A model generated the notes under the pieces. That model was not told the origin of the DNA. It made no database searches and saw only the letters and a program-made list of their open reading frames with translations. A DNA stretch of 64,000 nucleotides from Chrysochromulina tobinii (taxonomy: Eukaryota > Haptophyta > Prymnesiales > Chrysochromulinaceae), in assembly GCA_001275005.1 (NCBI GenBank), contig JWZX01003350.1:1-64000 (forward strand), read 5' to 3'. Both the position numbers and the translations under genes were made by a program. Shown piece by piece: positions 11,308 through 19,129 of the stretch; positions within the stretch are counted from its first letter, which is position 1, and every line of letters starts with the position of its first letter.

Positions 11308-14300
11308 CTACATTGACATGCTCGCTATTCTCGCCATGGTCGAGGCCCTCGACAAGGAGGGGGGAGTGCCGATTTCGTCGCTCAGTGTCTTCTTGGCCTT
11401 CCTGCCCCCGAGCTTCGCGGTGATGTTCGACTGATGGGCAATGGTACTCTGTCCATTCTCCATTGTGTCGACCATCTTGTCGAGCAGCGGCGACTGAGTC
11501 TTGAGCTCCGTCTTCATGGCAATCGCCTGTGAATGGGCCCGTCAAATATTGCAGTAAGTGGACCATCCGCGCCGATCAATGGAGATAGCAATCAGTGGAA
11601 TTCGCAATCCGTGAGAGGACCATCCGCGCCGACAGACGAGAAAGCAATCAATGGAGAAAGCAATCAATGGAGATAGCAATCAGTGGAGATAGCAATCAAC
11701 AATCAGTGGAGATAGCAATCAATAAGAGGACGATCCGCGCAGACCAATGCCAATCAGTGGCGAAGGAAATCAGGGAGATGGCAATTAATGGAGAAAGCCA
11801 TCAACGCGCCTGCTGGAGCATCTCGTCCATGAGGACGGAGACGTTTTCGACGACGGCGTCATCCTTAGCGCTGCTGCTGCTGCCCGCGGCGCTCGCGCCA
11901 GCGTTGGCGCCGCCCCGAGCGCTACGCCTGTCGCCGCCCTCGTCCTCGTCGGACATGGACACGAAGGACGAGAGGGTGCACGAGGGCGAGGAGAGGTGTG
12001 ACATGGTCTCGAGCTTCAGCCGCCTCTTGCTCCGTGAAACCCAGCCACGCCATCCCATGAACGAGGACATGTCCTTGAGGACACTATTGGCCTCCGACAT
12101 ATTACGAGCCAACTCTGCTTGGCTCGCTTCGATGCGCTGCGCGAGGGGATGGCGGGTTGGCGAGGGGGCGAGGGGGAGGCGGGGTGGCGGGGTGGCGCCG
12201 AAAAGCGCGCCGCCGGCACGAGTAGGGAGTCAGAGAGCCATCGCACCCAATCAGAGAGCCATCGCACCCAATCAGAGAGCCATCGCACCCAATCAGGCGC
12301 ATTCAGGCGCGCGCGCGCAGTTACCTCCATCTGATGTCGCTGCTTCTCCAAGTCGAGCAGCGTAGCGGCGCCCGTATCTCTCGTCTCCACCGCGGTTCGC
12401 AGGATGCGCTTGTGCGCATCTTCGACAGCCTCCTCCATGTACTCGATCGCATTTCCATAGGGATCGCTACTCGCACCGGAGCGATCCTTTTGGGAGCGAC
12501 TACTCTTGGTGGCCTTGCCTGAAGTGCACCTATCAGAGATGGCCACGGGCGGTCCGAGACGGATCGTGAAGTGTAACGTGCCTTTGGGCTTCAGTTGCGC
12601 TGTGTACGTGTACGCCACTAAGATGTCACGGGCATCGCGCCACCTAAACGAGAGGATACGAGAGGGCGTGCACGTTCAGAGGCCGTCCGTGGGTATCAGT
12701 GGCCATCAGAGGCCATCAGAGGCCATCAGAGGTCATCAGTGGCCATCAGAGGCCATCAGAGGCCATCCATGCCATCAGTAGCCATAGCCATCAGCGACAA
12801 TCAGATGCATCCCGCCGCGTACTTGTACGAGAACGCGCGCACTTGAAGCACGGGCTGGAGCGCCACCGACGCCTCGCCGATCACATCATCACCTTTCGAG
12901 AAGCCCTCCATCATGGTCCCCGTGTCCTCGTCAAACACAACGAGTCGGAGCGTCTCAGCGCCAACACTCGCCTCACTCGCCTCCTCAGCGAGCCATGAGC
13001 GTCTGATTCCACACAGGATTGAGCGTCTTCGGCTGCACGCGCGACACGGCCACCTCGCGCCCTCCGTAGTGGAAGGCGACGTATGGGTCACTCTTGCCGT
13101 CAAAGTCCGAAGCCATCAGACCGCTGCCCGAGTGCAATTCCACCGAGAGCTGCAGCGGAGGCGGGCGCGCCGTTGCGAGCTCGGAGCCTCTGGGGCCTTT
13201 GGGAGGCCACTCGCGAAGGTACGCACGCATGGTGAGGATGAGCAAATCTCGATCTCGAGGGTCGGAGAACAGGAGGAGGTACGAGCGTCGCGCGCTCATC
13301 ACGAGCTCGAGTACCTCGCCACCGGCTCCGGAGCCCGTACCCTCGCCGCCCGTCCCGCGCCTCGCCGACTTCTGAGTATAGACGCCATCTCCACCGATCT
13401 CCATGCCGCCGAGAAAGGCGAGCACCTGCTGCAGCTCCTCCTCCCTCAGCTCACGCTCGGCGGCGCGCTCCTTGTGACTCAGACGCTCACGCTCGTACGC
13501 CGCCAGCGGATCCTCCTCCGTGAGGTCGAGGGCGGCCGCGGCGGTGATGGCCGAAAACGATTTGGAGACGCGGGAGCGTGTCAGGCTGATGCCGTGTCGG
13601 TACGAGAGATCCAATTTGCGCGCCTGGCCGTCGAGATGCAACGTCGCCATCACCTGTGGCGGCATTCAGTGGCACTCCGTGACACTCAGTGGCAAGACGA
13701 GCCTCGCCATCGCGATGCAATCAGCCGCCCTCACCTTGCGCCGCCCGTTGGAGATGGCCTTGCCTAGAGTGCTGCCTCTGCGGTGCATCGGTGGCTCGCC
13801 CTGTGGACACATGTAACGGCAATCAATCAATGGCAATCAATTGCAATCAACGGCAATCAATGGCAATTAATGGCAATCAATGGCAATCATCGGCGGCTCG
13901 CCCTGTGGACACATGTGCTCCGACAGCAGTGCATTCAACGGCAATCAAAGGCAATCAACGGCAATCAACGGCAATCACCTGCAGACGCATGTGCTCCGAC
14001 AGCAGCACGGCCTCAAACGTACATTCGCCATTCTTGACACGCGATCGGACACCATCCTCGAGGCTCGGGGGCACCTGCATGCAATGAGCGAGGCAATCAT
14101 GGGTCATCAGTGGTCATCCAGCAGCAGTCATCATGGACGACCCATCCTCGAGGCTCGGGAGCCACCTGCACAAAGCTGCTGCTCATCGCCTTCCCAGCCG
14201 CCATCCCGCGCGATGTGAGCACCGGCGGTGGCAGCCCTGGAAGACCCTCAAGGCTGACGGAAAGGAAGCAACCGACGTCCATGATGCTAATGGTGTAACT

Positions 14301-14807
14301 CGCCCCAAAGGAAGAGCTACACTCGGAGGGCACCTCCTGCGGCCGGCTGCGCGCGATGACCTCGCCGTGATCGGCCGACCAGCGATGGCGGCGCCAGGCG
14401 AGCCACTGCACTGCGTCTACGCGCTCGCGCGCGAGGCTGTCGCCCACACTGTAGCAGTCCGTGCAGATGGTTGCACGCAGCCGAGCCCCTATGAAGAACT
14501 CGCCCTGCAAACTGACAGCCGGCAGCGGCTTCGACAGCGGCAAAAGTGACAATATCGCGGCGACAGAGCCTGGCTTGGGTGTTGACGGAGCCTCATCAAG
14601 ACCCAAGCTCAGCTCTCCCGGCTCGCCACTCACTCTTCGTACCATGCTGGTCACCATTTTGGAAATTGGCGAAGAAGAGGATAGCGGTGGCGATGATGCC
14701 GAGCGTTGCGTGTGCGCCGGCTTCGCCGCATGCTCGGACCTCGTATCACTCGGTTCGACCAAGTTCGACACTGGGTATTCCTCCGGTGTCGAGGGACCGC
14801 AACCCAT
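11308..14807 (-). CDS. C2-domain / SNAP-25-like Qbc-SNARE fusion, N-terminally acylated, seven exons
   Basis: Exons on the minus strand: 14807-14166, 14074-13979, 13800-13735, 13653-12823, 12643-12325, 12136-11810, 11526-11308. All phases agree if one base is skipped near 12985-12993, giving about 832 aa. The first ATG gives MGCGPST, a consensus N-myristoyl/palmitoyl signal. Residues about 80-245 look like an AIR9/Ig-like module, and about 385-420 like the last strand and helix of a PH-like domain. Residues 435-577 are a C2 domain with the Ca2+-binding pattern SDFDGKSDPY ... FDEDTG ... KGDD. Residues 609-680 form a Qb SNARE helix (LLDLEKQRHQME joined to RIEASQAELARNM). Residues 743-799 form a Qc helix aligning gap-free with SNAP-25 and keeping the zero-layer Gln (ELKTQSPLLDKM). 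Intron 6 is GC-AG; the others are GT-AG. No transmembrane segment is seen, so acylation probably anchors it. A role as a Ca2+-tuned fusion SNARE is inference. Confidence 0.85.
11527..11809 (-). repeat. GC-AG intron 6 of the C2-SNARE gene, filled with short repeats
   Basis: The donor is CAG|GCGCGT and the acceptor CACAG|GCGATT. The GC donor is forced by phase, and the joined product restores an unbroken Qc SNARE helix. The body is a degenerate 14-17 bp repeat whose sense strand reads CACTGATTGCTATCTC, plus diverged copies. Confidence 0.75.
12137..12324 (-). repeat. Intron 5 of the C2-SNARE gene with 21-bp tandem repeats
   Basis: The donor is ATGGAG|GTAACT and the acceptor TCGCGCAG|CGC. Three exact copies of a 21-bp unit (12234-12296) read, on the sense strand, as CTCTGATTGGGTGCGATGGC. 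The splice joins the two halves of the Qb helix in frame. Confidence 0.8.
12644..12822 (-). repeat. Intron 4 of the C2-SNARE gene with 10-bp tandem repeats
   Basis: The donor is TACAA|GTACGC and the acceptor GTTTAG|GTGGCG. About ten copies of a 10-bp unit lie at 12684-12780. On the sense strand they read CCTCTGATGG or CCACTGATGA. The splice joins the C2 loop region to its last strands. Confidence 0.75.
13801..13978 (-). repeat. Intron 2 of the C2-SNARE gene, with an internal copy of the exon 2-exon 3 junction
   Basis: Two arrays of about 10-bp units (sense TTGATTGCCG or TTGATTGCCA) flank a 42-bp segment at 13888-13929. That segment is a copy of the end of exon 2 (18/18 against 13988-14005) joined directly to the start of exon 3 (28/29 against 13786-13814, counting intron bases next to the acceptor). 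Confidence 0.85.
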
Positions 14808-14822
14808 CCCTCCTTCGCCCAC

Positions 14823-15932
14823 TGCCTATAGAGGTGATTGCGATGCGTCGTCCAAGAACGCCGTTTCGCACAAGTTTCAAATGCCTGCTCTGCTGCTGTT
14901 CAACACAACGCGCATTCGCTCCGGACCCCTAAGCACGAGGGCCTCTATCGCTATGGACGGAGGTGTGGCCGACACAGCCCGTGCCAACACAAACCCTGAT
15001 GCTACGCTGTGAGTGCAAATTTAAGCTGATAAGGGACAACGCAATCTTGGGACCCTTATGAAATTCTCTTAGACACTTTGCTAAAATGCAGGCCGTGGCT
15101 GGATAGGTCTCAGAAGTGCGCTTAGAAACCATTCACACGAGACCCCTGCACACGACCCTGTCGAACGCTTTAACGCTATGTTGCGCTTCCATCAGCGCTT
15201 CGGTGTCGGCGGTGCGCCAGCGCCCTCGTGCTCCTAGTTGTCCTCGCCCTTCCGTTCTGGGCACACGCGATGAGTGTAATCAGTCAGTCCGTTCGTCAGT
15301 TTCCACTGGGGCAGTTCGTTGGGACGTCAGTTTCTGTTACGTCTCTCCCTATTCATATGACATGGCATATGACTTTCCGTTTATTTTCCGTACGTACGAT
15401 CGTGCGATCAACGTCGCACGATTACTGTGCAGACGGCGCGATCGTCGGGTGCCTCGCATCCCGACACCTAACCCCCTGACCTAACCAGGCCGACGCTGAA
15501 ACGTCCGCGCGCCATCCTATGGGCGCGCCATCTTGAGCGTAATTACTTAGATAGAGAGAGTCCACGTTGCGCGTTGGATTGTTGGAAAGGGTTGGCTTCT
15601 CGCTGAGACTCACTCACTCACTCACTCACTCTCGCTGCTCCATAGCTCCACGTTCGGAGTTCCGCCCGGCCCCGGGACCAAAGATCAATAGTAAGGTGTG
15701 TGTGAATGTAGACCAGTAGAGAACTAAACGGCGACGTCTAAAAGTAAGTCTCGCTACCACAACCGAAACGAAACGAAACGACGAACGGGATTGGGGAGCC
15801 GGCGGTCTATAAACATAAGAAAGCGGAGTCTCCGTCGGAGTAGCCGAGCTTCTTCGCGACTCCTCGCAGGCCGTGTTGCTGCAGCCTAGTTGCAGCCGAG
15901 TTGCTGCAACTTGGAGCTGTTTCTCGTGGATC
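14823..15932. other. Intergenic region between divergent genes
   Basis: No supported gene. A (CACT)n microsatellite lies at about 15608-15632. The region should hold the promoters of the C2-SNARE gene (minus) and of the small protein starting at 15933 (plus), but no clear core promoter motif is visible. Confidence 0.5.
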
Positions 15933-16679
15933 ATGTTTGGTGGGCGCGGCGCGGCGCGGAGAGAGGCGCGCCAGGAAGCCATGGCCGTGCGCGACCTGAT
16001 GCACGGCAATATTGCAGGGGCGATGCGCCACCAAGAGCGCGCTGAACAAATCCACCACAGGCGTGAAGTTCGGCAGGAGGTTGCTGCTATTCGTGACTTA
16101 TCTCAAGGCAACCTTCTCGGCGCAATGGCCCACTCTGCGGCCGCAAATCACCTCCACAACACCGGACCCAACCTCCATGGCCTTGGTCATCGTCACCCTC
16201 TGGCTAGTGCTGTGGCAATTGGCGCAGTTGCAGCAGCAAATGCTTCATGCACAGTCACGCAAGTATTTACGCCTGCCGCCGCATATGCTCCACCACCGGG
16301 CCAAGCACTCATGACAGTGGTAGCGCCGCCCGGAATTTGTGGTGGCCAGCAAGTGCAGGTCACCACGCCTGACGGCCAGATACTGAACGTGGCTGTGCCC
16401 GCGGGAATTTGCCAAGGCCAGCAGTTTCAGGTGGCTTATACGGCGCGCCCGGTGCAGCCTGTGAGCGCGCCTGCCTATCCTGGTTATGCACAAGCAGCTC
16501 CTCCTTATGCGCCTGCAGCGCCAAGGTCGCAGGCTACAATGACCATTGAAGCGCCGCCTGGAGCGTACGCCGGGCAGCATGTGCAGATTACGACGCCTGA
16601 TGGCCAGATCATGGGCGTGACCGTCCCCGCCGGCGTCGGCGCTGGCCAGCTCTTCCCGGTTACGTACATGCCACGTTAG
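15933..16679 (+). CDS. Small protein with two GQxVQxTTPDGQ / VPAGxxxGQxF modules
   Basis: The ATG at 15933 gives MFGGRGAARREARQEAM, a better start than the upstream low-quality in-frame sequence. Residues 1-75 are basic/amphipathic with an internal repeat (AVRDLMHGNIAGAMRHQ and AIRDLSQGNLLGAMAH). A short Ala/Val-rich segment follows (about 90-108). The C-terminal half has two copies of a 40-residue module, GGQQVQVTTPDGQ-LNVAVPAG-GQQFQVAY and GQHVQITTPDGQ-MGVTVPAG-GQLFPVTY, separated by a Pro/Ala/Tyr-rich linker. Modules of this PxG...VPxG type occur widely in protist proteins without a named function. No enzyme motif is seen. The stop is TAG at 16677. Confidence 0.75.
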   Translation: MFGGRGAARREARQEAMAVRDLMHGNIAGAMRHQERAEQIHHRREVRQEVAAIRDLSQGNLLGAMAHSAAANHLHNTGPNLHGLGHRHPLASAVAIGAVAAANASCTVTQVFTPAAAYAPPPGQALMTVVAPPGICGGQQVQVTTPDGQILNVAVPAGICQGQQFQVAYTARPVQPVSAPAYPGYAQAAPPYAPAAPRSQATMTIEAPPGAYAGQHVQITTPDGQIMGVTVPAGVGAGQLFPVTYMPR

Positions 16680-16692
16680 GGGTACATGCCGT

Positions 16693-16896
16693 GTGACAGG
16701 CCCGCGAGACGCAGGGGAAGAGGACATCGAGTGCACCGACGACGAGTACAAGATCGCCGAGAAGATCGTGCACTGCGTCGGCCTGGCGCATGAGTGGCCG
16801 CGGCGTGCGATCCTCTCATTCGCCGGCGAGCCTGGCAGCTTGAAGCACAACTGCGTCGCCGGCAGCAGCATGAGCCGCTTCGCGATTGCAGTGTAG
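16693..16896 (+). CDS. Possible small ORF or stray exon, unknown
   Basis: An open stretch of 67 codons reads GEEDIECTDDEYKIAEKIVH ... SSMSRFAIAV and lies 14 bases after the preceding gene. Its only in-frame start is GTG, so if coding it is probably an exon of an unresolved transcript. Composition is coding-like up to about 16890 and then drops. I do not recognise a family. Confidence 0.25.
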   Translation: MTGPRDAGEEDIECTDDEYKIAEKIVHCVGLAHEWPRRAILSFAGEPGSLKHNCVAGSSMSRFAIAV

Positions 16897-17179
16897 GAGC
16901 ATGTATCGTATGAGTATTCGATTATGGTCACAACGCCCTCGGGGAACATGAAATCCGACGGCGACGAGACGGTGTGAGTGTGAAGGATGCCTTACCTGTG
17001 AGATGGCAATAAGGGGGGGGGTAATAAACTTGAACGTTTGAACGGACCTTCCCCCTGTGGGGAAACTTGGAAGGAGTGCCTCGTGCCCGCCTTCCAAAAC
17101 TGTTCAGTGACGGAATAGTAGTCGATATGAAAGAATGGGACCAGGTGGAGGTGAAGGAAGGGAAGGAAAGAGACTGGCG

Positions 17180-18913
17180 ATGCCTCAAAGAGAAGCACCA
17201 CCCTCATTTGAAGACGAACTGCAAGCTGCGATATTTGAGTCAAAAATGATACAGCAAGCTCCGCGTCGTCAGGGAAGAGGTGATCTTGAAGAGGAACGGC
17301 AAATAGCGATGGCGATGGCGGATACTGCTCCGTTTCCGCGCATTCCGGCGGCGGCTAACACAGACACGGTGACGCTTTCTCCTGCGCAAAGCGACGCCTC
17401 GGTCTATGTGTCTGGGCTGGACGATGCCTCGGTCTATGTGTCTGGGCTGGACATGAGGCTAATCGATGAAGAGGACCTGCGCCTCCACATGGGTAAGCTG
17501 GGCGGCGAAATCATGGGAGTGCGAATGAACTCCTCGAAACGGAAGGCTGCGCTTCTGCAGGCTGCAGTTGTCACGTACTTGGATAGAGTGTCGGCAGAGC
17601 AGGCGTGCCAGCACCTGAACGAAAGCACAGTGTACACACTGAGCCTGGAAAACTTCACCATCAAGGTTGTGCCGTTCAATGCTGAATTGGAGCGCACTCC
17701 GAAGGATGACGGTTTGAAGGTCTTTGCGAGCTGGCGGAAGAGCGACGAGCCAAGGAGCGAAGCTGACGTGCGGGCTGCGCTCGCACCACCGCACGCCAAA
17801 GTGCGATACATCGTCATGTCGCCCGACATCCGTCATAAACCCTTTGCCAACGTGTGGCTAGAGGAGGACGTGAGCCCGGAACTGACTCGATGCGTTGAGT
17901 CGGGTATTCCACTGGACGTCATCGGATGGCAGCTGTGGCTGCAGCCATGGGAGGAGCCGAAGCGAGGCTTCAAATGGCTGCCGACCGAATCGCACAGCCA
18001 ACGGCCGTCGGCCACGGCTTCGGAAGCGGACCAGCGCCCAGTACAGCGCCCATGGACCTCTTCTGAGGGCCTTGCTGCGGAAGCGGACCAGCGCCCAGTA
18101 CAGCGCCCATGGACCTCCTCCGAGGGCCTTGCAGTCTCGCATGTAGTCTCGAATGCAGTCTCGAATGCAGTCCTCGTCTCCAAGTTGCCTTTTGCAGCAA
18201 CTGTCGAAGAGGTGAGAGTGCACTGCATGGTGGCTGGCGCGGTGTCATCGGCGAGGCGGCTACCGCGCATTTCCAGCCTCAAGATGGGAGATCGGATGGT
18301 GATCGAGTATGACGAACCCCAGGCAGCACAGACGGCGGCTTCACAGTTACATCACAGTTGGCTTCCCACCACAGAGCGGTACCACGGCCGGCGTATCGCG
18401 GTGGAGCCCTATTCGATGGACAGTGGGGATCTTCTGGACAGGGGCGAGCATGAGGAGCGGCCAGCTGCTGACCATCTCAATGGTCTCGGTGTTGTTCGCA
18501 CCCAGGCAGCTCGTGTACAGCCTCAGTCCATCGAAGCCTTCGCGTCCAGTCGGGACCTACGGCTGGGGGACTCCCTTGATGATTCTGCAATCAGCGGCAA
18601 TCAGTGGCAGTCAGCGGCAATCAGCGGCAATCAGTCACGGACTTCACAGTCTTCCAGTGTGAACGCCGACGTGCCGGCCACGCGGGCTGCTCCAAGTGCC
18701 TTTCGTGACTTTCCACTGCGGATGACGAAAGATGATGAGATGAGCGTCATCAAGGGGACTAAACTGATGCTCACCGGCGAGGCAGGCACCTTCGCCCTGC
18801 TCTCACGGGTGAGCAAGCATCTGAAGACTTCCGTGGATACTCAGCTACCATGGGAAAGGGTCCGCACTCATTACGGTGAGCGTCAGACCGCTCCGAAGCT
18901 GCGCCTGCATTGA
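17180..18913 (+). CDS. RNA-binding protein with N-terminal UIM-like motifs and RRM domains
   Basis: The ATG at 17180 (MPQREAPPSF) is chosen over the in-frame ATG at 17135 because the 15 extra codons look like purine-rich leader. Residues about 10-25 (DELQAAIFESK) fit the UIM consensus, and about 37-50 (ERQIAMAMADT) fit it loosely. Two RRM-like folds follow: one starting at SVYVSGLDM and a second near NAVLVSKLPFAATVEEVRVH. Between them is a possible degenerate RRM-like segment (YIVMSPDIRHKPFANVWL). Two in-frame tandem duplications are present: a 30-bp one at 17393-17452 and a 54-bp one around 18020-18135. A 63-nt stretch at 18588-18650 starts GCAATC, ends TTCACAG and is built from CAATCAGCGG repeats. 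It may be a retained GC-AG intron, and removing it keeps frame. A role in ubiquitin-linked RNA binding is inference. Confidence 0.75.
   Translation: MPQREAPPSFEDELQAAIFESKMIQQAPRRQGRGDLEEERQIAMAMADTAPFPRIPAAANTDTVTLSPAQSDASVYVSGLDDASVYVSGLDMRLIDEEDLRLHMGKLGGEIMGVRMNSSKRKAALLQAAVVTYLDRVSAEQACQHLNESTVYTLSLENFTIKVVPFNAELERTPKDDGLKVFASWRKSDEPRSEADVRAALAPPHAKVRYIVMSPDIRHKPFANVWLEEDVSPELTRCVESGIPLDVIGWQLWLQPWEEPKRGFKWLPTESHSQRPSATASEADQRPVQRPWTSSEGLAAEADQRPVQRPWTSSEGLAVSHVVSNAVSNAVLVSKLPFAATVEEVRVHCMVAGAVSSARRLPRISSLKMGDRMVIEYDEPQAAQTAASQLHHSWLPTTERYHGRRIAVEPYSMDSGDLLDRGEHEERPAADHLNGLGVVRTQAARVQPQSIEAFASSRDLRLGDSLDDSAISGNQWQSAAISGNQSRTSQSSSVNADVPATRAAPSAFRDFPLRMTKDDEMSVIKGTKLMLTGEAGTFALLSRVSKHLKTSVDTQLPWERVRTHYGERQTAPKLRLH
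17393..17452 (+). repeat. 30-bp in-frame tandem duplication in the UIM/RRM gene
   Basis: Two copies of a 30-bp segment encode DASVYVSGLD twice at the start of the first RRM. They differ at one or two bases, so the duplication is recent. It resembles the duplicated exon edges seen at introns elsewhere in the window. Confidence 0.85.
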
Positions 18914-19129
18914 CACAGCCCTGTCTTGACCGGCCTGTGCTGAAAAAGGAAGTTGCGCCTGCATTGACGGAGCCTATCCTTGCGCTGACCGCCCCCGCGC
19001 GCGTGTGGCTCCCTCTCAGGCACTGCCAAGCGCTTCTTCCAACTGTCCAGAGCCTCAGATCACTTCACTATAAGTTTACCCGAAGGACACGCGCCCGGCC
19101 GCGAGATTGTCGAGCTGCGCGCGCTCAAC

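Noticed and set aside
12684-12780. CRISPR-like array of short repeats
   Set aside because: Units are 10 bp with no unique spacers, and they lie inside a spliceosomal intron of a eukaryotic gene.
12954-12993. 40-nt GC-AG micro-intron in the C2 domain
   Set aside because: It restores frame but removes the residues expected between the WNQT and LRLVVFDED strands; a one-base indel fits the fold better.
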